Shown: positions 8,269 through 15,518 of the stretch, in pieces
How the letters are laid out: every line of letters begins with the position of its first letter
Position numbering within the stretch: the first letter of the stretch is position 1
NCBI GenBank assembly: GCA_937926355.1
Contig: CALAZP010000093.1
Coordinates: forward strand, 1-16,722
DNA length: 16,722 nucleotides
Source: an uncultured Saprospirales bacterium
GTDB lineage: Bacteria; Bacteroidota; Bacteroidia; Chitinophagales; Saprospiraceae
Reading direction: 5' to 3'
The notes under the pieces: generated by a model
What the model was told of the DNA's origin: nothing
Seen by the model: only the letters and a program-made list of their open reading frames with translations
The model's database searches: none
Program-made: the position numbers and the translations under genes

Positions 8269-9455
8269 AAAAGATTTTGCTCCACCTTTTACTAGTGCTG
8301 CTTTTGAACCCTGGTATGGCTCAAGATAATCCCCTGATAAAAATTTTAAAGAATCATGCTATTGAATTAGGTGCGGTTTTGATGAACCCCGAGGAGTACC
8401 GAATCCAAATCATTTATACGCAAATCGAAAGAAAGGAAAGTGGGGAGGTGGAATTTAAGGATTATGAGTATCGCCCTACCCCAGACGCTTATTTTTATCC
8501 TGCTAGTACGGTGAAAATGCCGGTTGCCTTTCTCGCCCTGGAATATTTAAACGAACTGCGCATTAAGGGATTGGATGCCCATACGACTATGGTTACTGGA
8601 CAAGGGAGTTTTCCTCAAACAGGAGTGGTGAGTGATTCGACTGCAGAGGATCTCCTTCCCTCCGTTGACCACTACGTGAAAAAAATATTTTTGGTCAGTG
8701 ATAACGATGCTTTCAATAGGCTATACGAATTGTTAGGACCTTGCTACATCAATCAAAAAATACGAGAAAAGGGATATTTAAAAAGTGAAATTATTCATCG
8801 GTTGTCTGCGCCAAATTACGATTTCGAAACAAATATGCTGACGAATCCGGTTTCTTTCCATGTGGATAACCAATTGCTATTCCACAAAGGAGAGGTGGGG
8901 TGCACTGATCTACCGAGATTGGAGCGGGGAGAAACTGCTTTGGGAGAGGCCTATGTGGATGAAGCAGGAGAATTAGTTAAGGAGCCCCTGTATTTCGGGG
9001 ATAAAAATTTGGTTGACCTTCAAGATCTGCATGAACTTTTAAAAGCATTTATTTTCCCTAATGACGTCGAATCTCCCCATCGAACGTTCAATATCAATGC
9101 TGAGGATCGCGAGCGGGTTATGGAATATTTATCAATGTGGCCTTCTTCGTCTAATTATCCCAACTACAGTGATATTCCTGATAATTATGTCAAATTCCTA
9201 CTGATGGGAGATGGCACTTATCCAGCTCCTGAAGGGTTAAAAATTTACAATAAGGTGGGCTTGGCTTACGGTTTTTTAAGCGATATAGCTTATTTTCATA
9301 ATCCTTCCGAAGGAATCGAGTTTATGCTTTCGGCTGGCTTATATGTCAATGAAAATCAAACCCTCAATGACGGCCAATACGAATACGAGACCCTGGGATT
9401 TCCCTTTTTATCCAAGTTGGGGAAATTGGTCTATGATTTTGAAGCCAGCCGCTAA
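8265..9455 (+). CDS. Secreted serine hydrolase, class A beta-lactamase fold
   Basis: A 396-aa penicillin-recognising-fold hydrolase with a Sec signal peptide (1-19, cleavage likely after GMA). The active-site triad of motifs is recognisable: SxxK as STVK (Ser81-Lys84), SDN at 145-147, and a KTG-like KVG (330-332). This matches the Beta-lactamase2/PF13354 type. I see no obvious omega-loop glutamate (ExxxN), so antibiotic hydrolysis is not implied; DD-peptidase, peptide amidase or D-amino-acid esterase activity are alternatives. It is longer than the roughly 290-aa class A enzymes because of an insertion around residues 185-310. Last gene of the ldcA operon, overlapping the PLP gene by 4 nt and the convergent gene by 4 nt. 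Its location suggests it releases D-amino-acid peptides outside the cytoplasm for the downstream enzymes. Confidence 0.85.
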   Translation: MKKILLHLLLVLLLNPGMAQDNPLIKILKNHAIELGAVLMNPEEYRIQIIYTQIERKESGEVEFKDYEYRPTPDAYFYPASTVKMPVAFLALEYLNELRIKGLDAHTTMVTGQGSFPQTGVVSDSTAEDLLPSVDHYVKKIFLVSDNDAFNRLYELLGPCYINQKIREKGYLKSEIIHRLSAPNYDFETNMLTNPVSFHVDNQLLFHKGEVGCTDLPRLERGETALGEAYVDEAGELVKEPLYFGDKNLVDLQDLHELLKAFIFPNDVESPHRTFNINAEDRERVMEYLSMWPSSSNYPNYSDIPDNYVKFLLMGDGTYPAPEGLKIYNKVGLAYGFLSDIAYFHNPSEGIEFMLSAGLYVNENQTLNDGQYEYETLGFPFLSKLGKLVYDFEASR

Positions 9456-11287
9456 TCAATGATGGCATCGTATAAAACTTGATGAATAGACGGTCTTATG
9501 CTCAATTGGTACAATTTGCGATTGTTTCTCGTGGGATGGACCCGATTAGAGAAAAATATAAAAAGTAAATCTTCTTTGGGGTCTACCCAAACATAAGTCC
9601 CTGTATATCCAGAATGTCCAAATGCCAAAGGACTGGTAGAAGCAGCAACGGGACTTCTATTGGAATCGTATTCAATTAATGGTCTTTCAAATCCCATACC
9701 CCGGTGGTTACCTTCCTCACAGTACTGACACTTGGTAAATTCCGCCAAGGATTCTTCTTGTAATATTCGTTGATTGCCATAGGTGCCCCCATTGAGGTAC
9801 ATTTGAAATAATTTGGCCAAATCCAACGCCTTACTGAATAGTCCAGCGTTCCCTGAAATTCCGCCCATCATGATAGCTCCTTCATCGTGCACTGTTCCTT
9901 GAATTTGAGTCATTCGAAAAAAAGTATCTCTCTCGGTAGGTACCATACGCTCTTTGGAGAAAAACCTCAATGGATTGTATGTAGTTGTTGTCGCTCCAAT
10001 AGGAAGATGAATATTTTCCTTGACATAATCTTCATATGGCTGACCGGTAATCTCTTGTATAACTAAGGGCATTATATGAAAGGTCAAGTCGGAATAAACA
10101 TATTTTGGATCCTTTGAAAGCGGAGACTTTCTGATGGATCGATATATCTTTTTTAGATACCCATCATGTAACCATAGATCATCGGTAATTTTAATCGGAT
10201 ATCGTTGACTGGAATCCCTCTGTAATGTTCTATTCTTAAACTGGTAATCATTATCGAAAGCATTATCCCATTTTCCCTTCCAAGGATAATTACTATTGTG
10301 TTTTAAGGTGGCCCTCCAAAAAGGAATCCAAGCTAATAATCCAGATTGGTGGGCAAGCATGCGTCGTAATACTAAATCTTCCTTATCGGACCGTTTAAAA
10401 AACGGAACGTAACTGCCGAGCGTTTGATCTGGGTTAAACTTCCCTTCGCCGTGTAATTTTATTAAGGCAGGAGTAGAAGCACTCACTTTAGTTACGGAGG
10501 CATAGTCGTACAAATCTTCTCTGTCAACTGCTCTGTCGGAATCATATTCATGAAATCCGTAGGTCTGATGATATACAATTTGCCCTTTTCTTGCTACCAA
10601 AACCTGAGCTCCAGGGTAAGCCTTTTCCTTCAATCCAAAATTTACTATAGAATCTATTTGCCGAGATAACCTTTCACCGTCCATTCCCACGCTTTTGGGA
10701 GCCGCATAGCCCAATCGACTGGGCTCGGGTAGATTCAAACCAAATCCTTTCCTATAGTATATAGTCAAATCATTGGATAAGGTACCTGTTGGACGACTGC
10801 CGCCATACATAACTTGCCCGGCATAAAACAAAGCATCTTCAGCAGGACTTTCTGCAATAAGAACGATATCCCCCTGCAGTAATGACAAGTGTTTTTGAAC
10901 CTCCCTGGGTTCGTTTAATATAATAACCATCAACTTGCTGGTGCTAGGCAATTTTCTTTTGATAAAAGATAAAACCGCCTCACCTGCAGATAAATTTTCT
11001 CCTACAACCCCTACCACCAATTCCGCATTCAAATCGTCTTCATAAGCCTCATAGCCATAATTTCCAATAGCTGATTTTAAAGGCTCCAAATCCGTCCCAT
11101 CAAGACTTATTAGAGATACTGAGGTTTTTAAATCTTTGATGGGCAATAGAAAGGAGGAATTCTTAAGCACCGTCGTATTTTGGACGACTTCGTCAAAATG
11201 ATTCCATTCTGTATAGGGATTATTTTGAGCCAATAAGTTGGCCACTACACAACTACTCATCAATAAAGTCAACCTAAGCAATTTCAT
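9452..11287 (-). CDS. Exported GH3 C-terminal-type domain plus class C beta-lactamase domain protein, lacking the GH3 catalytic domain
   Basis: A 611-aa protein with a Sec signal peptide (1-20, ending NLLA). Residues about 27-185 look like the alpha/beta C-terminal domain of Bacteroidota GH3 N-acetylglucosaminidases: TTVLKNSSFLLPI (38-50), then alternating beta strands, and the GGSRPTGTL linker (162-170). Residues about 190-611 form a beta-lactamase/AmpC-like domain with SVTK (Ser264-Lys267), Tyr398 in YSD, and HSG (558-560). In related long proteins a GH3 TIM barrel (NagZ type) precedes these domains; here none is present, and the KHFPGHG-type and nucleophile motifs are absent. The product is therefore a serine hydrolase, perhaps an esterase or DD-peptidase, not a glycosidase. 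It is convergent with the ldcA operon (4-nt overlap) and divergent from nhaC across 63 nt. Confidence 0.84.
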   Translation of the reverse strand: MKLLRLTLLMSSCVVANLLAQNNPYTEWNHFDEVVQNTTVLKNSSFLLPIKDLKTSVSLISLDGTDLEPLKSAIGNYGYEAYEDDLNAELVVGVVGENLSAGEAVLSFIKRKLPSTSKLMVIILNEPREVQKHLSLLQGDIVLIAESPAEDALFYAGQVMYGGSRPTGTLSNDLTIYYRKGFGLNLPEPSRLGYAAPKSVGMDGERLSRQIDSIVNFGLKEKAYPGAQVLVARKGQIVYHQTYGFHEYDSDRAVDREDLYDYASVTKVSASTPALIKLHGEGKFNPDQTLGSYVPFFKRSDKEDLVLRRMLAHQSGLLAWIPFWRATLKHNSNYPWKGKWDNAFDNDYQFKNRTLQRDSSQRYPIKITDDLWLHDGYLKKIYRSIRKSPLSKDPKYVYSDLTFHIMPLVIQEITGQPYEDYVKENIHLPIGATTTTYNPLRFFSKERMVPTERDTFFRMTQIQGTVHDEGAIMMGGISGNAGLFSKALDLAKLFQMYLNGGTYGNQRILQEESLAEFTKCQYCEEGNHRGMGFERPLIEYDSNRSPVAASTSPLAFGHSGYTGTYVWVDPKEDLLFIFFSNRVHPTRNNRKLYQLSIRPSIHQVLYDAIID

Positions 11288-11303
11288 AAATTAGTTTTAT
11301 TCT

Positions 11304-11335
11304 TTTAAAATTGAAATTTATAAAAATTATATTTG
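11304..11335 (+). promoter_or_regulatory. nhaC: Bacteroidota-type promoter candidate for nhaC
   Basis: TATATTTG at 11328-11335 is an exact match to the Bacteroidota -7 consensus TAnnTTTG. A -33-like TTTA sits at 11304-11307, 20 nt upstream, where TTTG is expected. The nhaC ATG follows 15 nt after the -7 box. The same 63-nt gap must also hold the promoter of the divergent gene, for which TAAATTTC on the minus strand is a weaker -7 candidate. The -33 half and AT-rich background keep confidence moderate. Confidence 0.45.
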
Positions 11336-11350
11336 AAAAAATACCCAGTC

Positions 11351-12835
11351 ATGGAATCATACGGCTTTCTCTCCATCTTACCACCCATTTTGGCCATTTT
11401 TTTGGCCATAATCACCCGTCAGGTTTATATTTCCCTTTTGTTGGGAATTTGGCTGGGTTGGTTGATTCTTTCCGATTTTAATTTTATTGAGGGGAGTTTG
11501 GCGACCGTTGAAGGCTTAGTTTCCGTATTTGCTGACGCAGGAAATACTCGAACCATTCTTTTTTGTGCTTTAGTAGGAGCACTTATTGTCCTTATGCAAA
11601 AATCAGGAGGTGTATTGGGTTTCATTCAGAAAGTAACCCTTTTCTTAGCTCGAATCGAAACCAAAAACCGCTGGTCACAAAGAAAATTAGTGCAGCTACT
11701 AGCTTGGTTGACCGGTATTATCATTTTCGTAGAGTCCAGTATTTCTGTGCTAACCGTTGGAACCTTATATCGACCACTTTTCGATCAACTAAAAATCCCT
11801 CGAGAAAAATTAGCCTACATAGCAGATTCTAGTTCTGCTCCAAGCAGTATTTTGATTCCATTTAATGGATGGGGTGCTTTTATTATGTCCTTGCTTTTAG
11901 CCCAAGGGTTCCAAGATCCTTTTGCTACCATGGTCAAAGCTATTAGCCTCAACTTTTATCCTATGTTGGCACTTGGCCTGGTCCTGATCATTATAATATT
12001 CAATAAAGATTTCGGACCGATGGCAAAAGCAGAAAACCGAACCAAAGCTACAGGAGCATTAATGAATCCAGACTCCAAGCCTATGGTTTCAGATGAACTT
12101 ACTAGTATTGATCCGGTGGCAAATATCCATTACAGACCCATAAATATGATTTTTCCCATTGTGGTAATGGTTGCAATGATGCCGGTCATGCTTGCCTATA
12201 CAGGCTGGGAAAGTGCTATTTCCAATTTACCTAATGGTACCCGATTCAAACAATTTGTATTTGCACTAGGGCAAGGATCTGGCAGCACTTCTGTATTAAT
12301 AGCAGTGATCACCTCCATTATAACCACTGTTCTTTTTTACCGCATTCAAAAAATCATGCGTTTCAAAGAAATGATTCAACTCATTCTCAAAGGCACTTCT
12401 GAAATGGTTCCCCTAGCTATGCTGATGCTCTTTGCCTTCGCCATTGGGAACGTGTGTAAAGCCATGGAAACCGGCCAATATGTGGCTAGTATAGCCCAGG
12501 AATGGCTCTCACCTGGATTGGTTCCCTTTTTAATTTTTCTAGTGACTTGTTTCATAGCCTTTTCTACAGGCACCTCCTGGGGCACCTTTGCCATCATGAT
12601 GGCTATTGCCATACCCATGTCGGAGTCCATGCAGGCAGATCCTTACATGACGATTGCCGCAGTTCTCGGTGGGGGAGTTTACGGAGACCATTGCAGCCCT
12701 ATTTCAGATACTACCATTTTATCGTCCATGGCATCCGCCAGTGACCATATCGATCATGTAAAAACACAATTACCTTATGCCAGCATAGCCGGAGGAATTA
12801 CCGCCGCCATTTATTTTTTTGCTGGAATATTATAA
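11351..12835 (+). CDS. nhaC: NhaC-family Na+/H+ antiporter-like membrane transporter
   Basis: An inner-membrane ion-coupled antiporter of the NhaC/IT superfamily; 494 aa with about 11-12 hydrophobic segments. Conserved family blocks include ITRQVYISLLLGIWLG (21-36), VESSISVLTVGTLYRPLFD (127-145), ADSSSAPSSILIPFNGWGAF (158-177), STGTSWGTFAIM (405-416), and GDHCSPISDTTILSSMASAS (445-464) followed by DHIDHVKTQLPYA. The ATG at 11351 is preferred to an in-frame TTG at 11333, because it starts at the conserved N-terminus and leaves room for the promoter. The asparaginase gene begins 11 nt downstream, so the two are probably cotranscribed. NhaC annotation covers transporters exchanging Na+, H+ and organic anions or amino acids. 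The context suggests uptake or exchange linked to amino-acid catabolism, but that is inference. Confidence 0.9.
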   Translation: MESYGFLSILPPILAIFLAIITRQVYISLLLGIWLGWLILSDFNFIEGSLATVEGLVSVFADAGNTRTILFCALVGALIVLMQKSGGVLGFIQKVTLFLARIETKNRWSQRKLVQLLAWLTGIIIFVESSISVLTVGTLYRPLFDQLKIPREKLAYIADSSSAPSSILIPFNGWGAFIMSLLLAQGFQDPFATMVKAISLNFYPMLALGLVLIIIIFNKDFGPMAKAENRTKATGALMNPDSKPMVSDELTSIDPVANIHYRPINMIFPIVVMVAMMPVMLAYTGWESAISNLPNGTRFKQFVFALGQGSGSTSVLIAVITSIITTVLFYRIQKIMRFKEMIQLILKGTSEMVPLAMLMLFAFAIGNVCKAMETGQYVASIAQEWLSPGLVPFLIFLVTCFIAFSTGTSWGTFAIMMAIAIPMSESMQADPYMTIAAVLGGGVYGDHCSPISDTTILSSMASASDHIDHVKTQLPYASIAGGITAAIYFFAGIL

Positions 12836-12846
12836 AACCAACGATT

Positions 12847-13836
12847 ATGAAAAACAGAAGAGCATTTATCAAACAAACCGCTGCATTTGGGACTCTTTCC
12901 GCTTTAGGTGTCCCTTCCACAATAAAAGCCTTAAACATGGAAAAAAATTACACCTTCGGTAAAAGTGACCGGCCCCTGGTTATCTCCACATGGAATACCC
13001 AGGCAGCGGCTCAAGAAGCCATTAATACCTTTCAAAAAGGAGGAAGTCCTTTGGATGCAGTAGAAAATGGTGTAAAAATTGAAGAAGCTAATCCCGATAA
13101 CCAAACCGTAGGGTATGGTGGGCTACCCGATCGAGATGGCATAGTTACCCTCGATGCCTGTATCATGGATGCCAAAGGCAATGCTGGAAGTGTCACCTAT
13201 CTTCAGGACATCAAACACCCCATTTCGGTAGCTCGAAAAGTAATGGAAGATACTCCTCATGTTATGCTTAGTGGAGAAGGAGCCTATCAATTTGCCCTGG
13301 AAAAAGGATTTCAAAAAGAAAAGCTCCTCACCGAAAAGTCCAAAAAAGCTTGGGAAAAATGGCTTGTAGAAAAAGAATATAAACCTATTCCTAATATCGA
13401 ACGACACGATACTATTGGCATGCTGGCAGTAGATTCAGATGGCGTAATGGCTGGTGCATGTACGACTAGTGGTATGGCCTACAAAATGCACGGTCGAGTT
13501 GGCGATTCTCCAATTATAGGTGCAGGCCTATTTGTGGACGGAGAAATTGGAGGAGCAGTAGCTACGGGATTGGGAGAATTGGTAATGAAGACGCTCGGAG
13601 CATTTTTAATTGTCGAATTAATGCGACAAGGTGCTGATCCCCAAACGGCTTGTGAAGAGGCTGTAAAAAGGATTGCCGATAAATTTGGAACGGGTCCTGA
13701 CGCTCAAGTGGGCTATATTGCCCTTCAACCAGATGGCACTTATGGCGCATTTTCCATGTTAAAAGGTTTCAATTACGCTTTAGGTAACCAGCAAAAGGTT
13801 AGTGTATATGACGCTGCAGCTTACGTAAACAAATAA
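12847..13836 (+). CDS. N4-(beta-N-acetylglucosaminyl)-L-asparaginase (Ntn hydrolase), Tat-exported
   Basis: Glycosylasparaginase hydrolyses the GlcNAc-Asn bond, releasing aspartate and aminated GlcNAc; it is made as a precursor that cleaves itself before the catalytic Thr. The 329-aa protein has a classic twin-arginine leader (NRRAFIK, 3-9, then a hydrophobic core), so it acts outside the cytoplasm. The autocleavage site is HDTIG, giving nucleophile Thr189. With a constant offset of 37 from the Elizabethkingia (formerly Flavobacterium) enzyme, Thr170, Arg180, Asp183, Thr203 and Gly204 map to Thr207, Arg217, Asp220, Thr240 and Gly241. The STWN tryptophan is Trp49. This argues for glycosylasparaginase rather than plain plant-type asparaginase or isoaspartyl peptidase. 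Likely in an operon with nhaC. Its 3' end overlaps a convergent small membrane-protein gene by 16 nt. Confidence 0.92.
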   Translation: MKNRRAFIKQTAAFGTLSALGVPSTIKALNMEKNYTFGKSDRPLVISTWNTQAAAQEAINTFQKGGSPLDAVENGVKIEEANPDNQTVGYGGLPDRDGIVTLDACIMDAKGNAGSVTYLQDIKHPISVARKVMEDTPHVMLSGEGAYQFALEKGFQKEKLLTEKSKKAWEKWLVEKEYKPIPNIERHDTIGMLAVDSDGVMAGACTTSGMAYKMHGRVGDSPIIGAGLFVDGEIGGAVATGLGELVMKTLGAFLIVELMRQGADPQTACEEAVKRIADKFGTGPDAQVGYIALQPDGTYGAFSMLKGFNYALGNQQKVSVYDAAAYVNK

Positions 13837-14093
13837 TTGAGTATTCGATAAACTAAATAGTACCATAACCAGGTGATGAAAAGCCATAAAATAGGCCCTA
13901 AGAATTGAGGATAGGGTAAAGAAAATCCTAGTTCCATAGCAAAAATGAAATTCGAAAAAAGGGCTGCTGGATAGTAACTTATTGGAGTGCCAGGAACAGT
14001 CACCAGTGTGTTAATAAGAAGAATTGATCCTATAAAAAATGATAATCCAAATAGAATCGCAATAGTTTGGATCATTAAGCGGGGTACTTTCAT
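13821..14093 (-). CDS. Small hypothetical membrane protein
   Basis: A 90-aa very hydrophobic product, not assignable to a family. Three membrane segments are apparent: residues about 8-30 (rich in I, L, F), about 42-58 (FSNFIFAMELGFSL region) and about 66-88 (ILWLFITWLWYYLVYRILNY). A short basic N-terminus (MKVPR) suggests the N-terminus lies inside. It occupies the gap between the asparaginase and the PLP enzyme genes and converges on the former with a 16-nt overlap. Hydrophobicity and gap-filling position argue for a real gene; the small size and unknown family limit certainty. Confidence 0.55.
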   Translation of the reverse strand: MKVPRLMIQTIAILFGLSFFIGSILLINTLVTVPGTPISYYPAALFSNFIFAMELGFSLPYPQFLGPILWLFITWLWYYLVYRILNYLFT

Positions 14094-14208
14094 TTAGCGT
14101 ATTTTTTTATTTTACTATAATTAGGAGTTTATCGAAACATACATAATAATACATCAAAGGAACTACAAAAAACTGTAAACCATCTGAACGTTTAAATGAG
14201 GCCAACTA

Positions 14209-15156
14209 ATGATAACTAATAAAGATATTGATGCTGCCCACGTAGCCATCGCCCCCTATATTCACCAAACTCCGGTTATGACCTGTACCAGTATAAATCA
14301 AATTACTGGAGCTAATATTTATTTTAAGTGTGAAAATTTTCAAAAAATTGGAGCTTTCAAGATGAGAGGAGCCATGAATGCAGCTCTAAAGCTTCCATCT
14401 AACCTGCTCAAAAATGGATTGGCGACCCATTCCTCTGGTAATCACGCACAAGCCGTAGCAAGAGCAGCATCAATATTGGAAGTGCCCGCTCATATCGTCA
14501 TGCCTAAAAATGCCCCAGAAATTAAAAAAACAGCTACTAAAGGATATGGAGGTTTGATTACCCTCTGCGAACCTACAGTGGAAGCAAGGGCATCCACCCT
14601 TGACCAAGTGGTGCGGCAAACAGGTGCTACTGTGATTCATCCCTTTAATGATGAGCATGTAATTATGGGGCAAGGAACAGCAGCAAAGGAACTCTATGAA
14701 CAGTTACCTCCTAATACTACGCTTGATTTTCTATTGGCGCCAATTGGAGGGGGAGGTTTGATGAGTGGAACAGCTATTTATTCAAAAAACAAGTTTCCCA
14801 CCACCCGTGTAATAGGTGCTGAACCTGAGAAAGTAAATGATGCTAAACGGTCCATGGAGTCCGGGAAAATGGAACACAATTCCAATACGGATACCATTGC
14901 AGATGGACTTAAAACCGACTTGGGACCTTTAACTTTTGAATATCTCCGAAAATATCTAGATGATATTTTTACAGTAAGTGAAGAATCTATCATAGAGGCC
15001 ATGCAACTGATATGGGAGCGAATGAAGATTATTATTGAACCTTCATGTGCGGTACCTTTGGCTGTGGTTTTGACCAACCGAGCACACTTCCAACAAAAAA
15101 ATGTAGGTATGATTTTGACAGGGGGAAATGTAGATCTCAGCCGCTTACCATTTTAA
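14209..15156 (+). CDS. Serine racemase / threonine(serine) dehydratase-like fold type II PLP enzyme
   Basis: A cytoplasmic 315-aa PLP enzyme without the C-terminal ACT regulatory domain of biosynthetic IlvA. The aldimine lysine is Lys51 in QKIGAFKMRGA. The phosphate/substrate loop is HSSGNHAQ (74-81), whose Ser76 aligns with the re-face catalytic serine of serine racemases. The PLP phosphate-binding glycines are GGGG (180-183). Residues Glu205 and Asp211 in GAEPEKVND align with the divalent-metal site (Glu210 and Asp216) of mammalian serine racemase. The C-terminus TGGNVDLSRLPF is also racemase-like. Plausible reactions are serine racemisation, serine/threonine deamination or 3-hydroxyaspartate deamination; the sequence alone cannot choose. 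The first ATG after a 115-nt intergenic region fits the conserved N-terminus. Its neighbourhood of D-amino-acid and aspartate-releasing enzymes suggests a catabolic role. Confidence 0.87.
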   Translation: MITNKDIDAAHVAIAPYIHQTPVMTCTSINQITGANIYFKCENFQKIGAFKMRGAMNAALKLPSNLLKNGLATHSSGNHAQAVARAASILEVPAHIVMPKNAPEIKKTATKGYGGLITLCEPTVEARASTLDQVVRQTGATVIHPFNDEHVIMGQGTAAKELYEQLPPNTTLDFLLAPIGGGGLMSGTAIYSKNKFPTTRVIGAEPEKVNDAKRSMESGKMEHNSNTDTIADGLKTDLGPLTFEYLRKYLDDIFTVSEESIIEAMQLIWERMKIIIEPSCAVPLAVVLTNRAHFQQKNVGMILTGGNVDLSRLPF

Positions 15157-15518
15157 TAGAATAATTAGCAGTCCCTACGAGCTACCTCTTCTATTTATTC
15201 AAGTAAAAGTGACCACTTCGCTTTTCAACTGAACAATAGCCAATATTTAAGAATAAATTCTTTACCATTTATTTCCCTAAAAAATTAAAATGCAAAATTT
15301 TTCCTCCTCAAAGACTAATCGATCAACATCTCTGAAAATTCCTGATTAGAACAATTAGCATTGTATACGTTTGACAATAAATTATATCCTCGTAAAAATG
15401 AGATGCTAATTATCCATTATAGCTTTAGTAATTACTCAAGAACAGATACTTTACTATTAATAGTGCTATTTAGGTAGCATAGTAAAATATGAAAAGAGTG
15501 CTAAAATAAGTACTAAAT
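15157..15518. other. Gene-free AT-rich intergenic region between convergent genes
   Basis: No coding frame of plausible character was found on either strand; stop codons are dense and no remnant of a longer beta-helix protein was seen. There is no convincing intrinsic terminator after the PLP enzyme. The only structure noticed is a 9-bp inverted repeat, AATTAGCAT (15353-15361) with ATGCTAATT (15403-15411), separated by 41 nt, which is within chance expectation for such AT-rich DNA. No tRNA-like or riboswitch-like fold was recognised. Confidence 0.6.

Noticed and set aside
8265..9455. Antibiotic-resistance beta-lactamase
   Set aside because: The SxxK, SDN and KxG motifs fit the fold, but no omega-loop glutamate was identified and the operon points to peptide metabolism.
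11333..11350. TTG start six codons upstream of the nhaC ATG
   Set aside because: It lies inside the -7 promoter candidate, and the family N-terminus begins at the ATG at 11351.
11425..12744. Several reading frames of 66-89 codons on both strands within nhaC
   Set aside because: They are shadows of the NhaC frame, with no recognisable protein character.
15353..15411. 9-bp inverted repeat in the gene-free region, with a TTTGACA-like and TATAT-like pair between the arms
   Set aside because: This is expected by chance in AT-rich DNA, and no coding frame follows that a promoter could serve.
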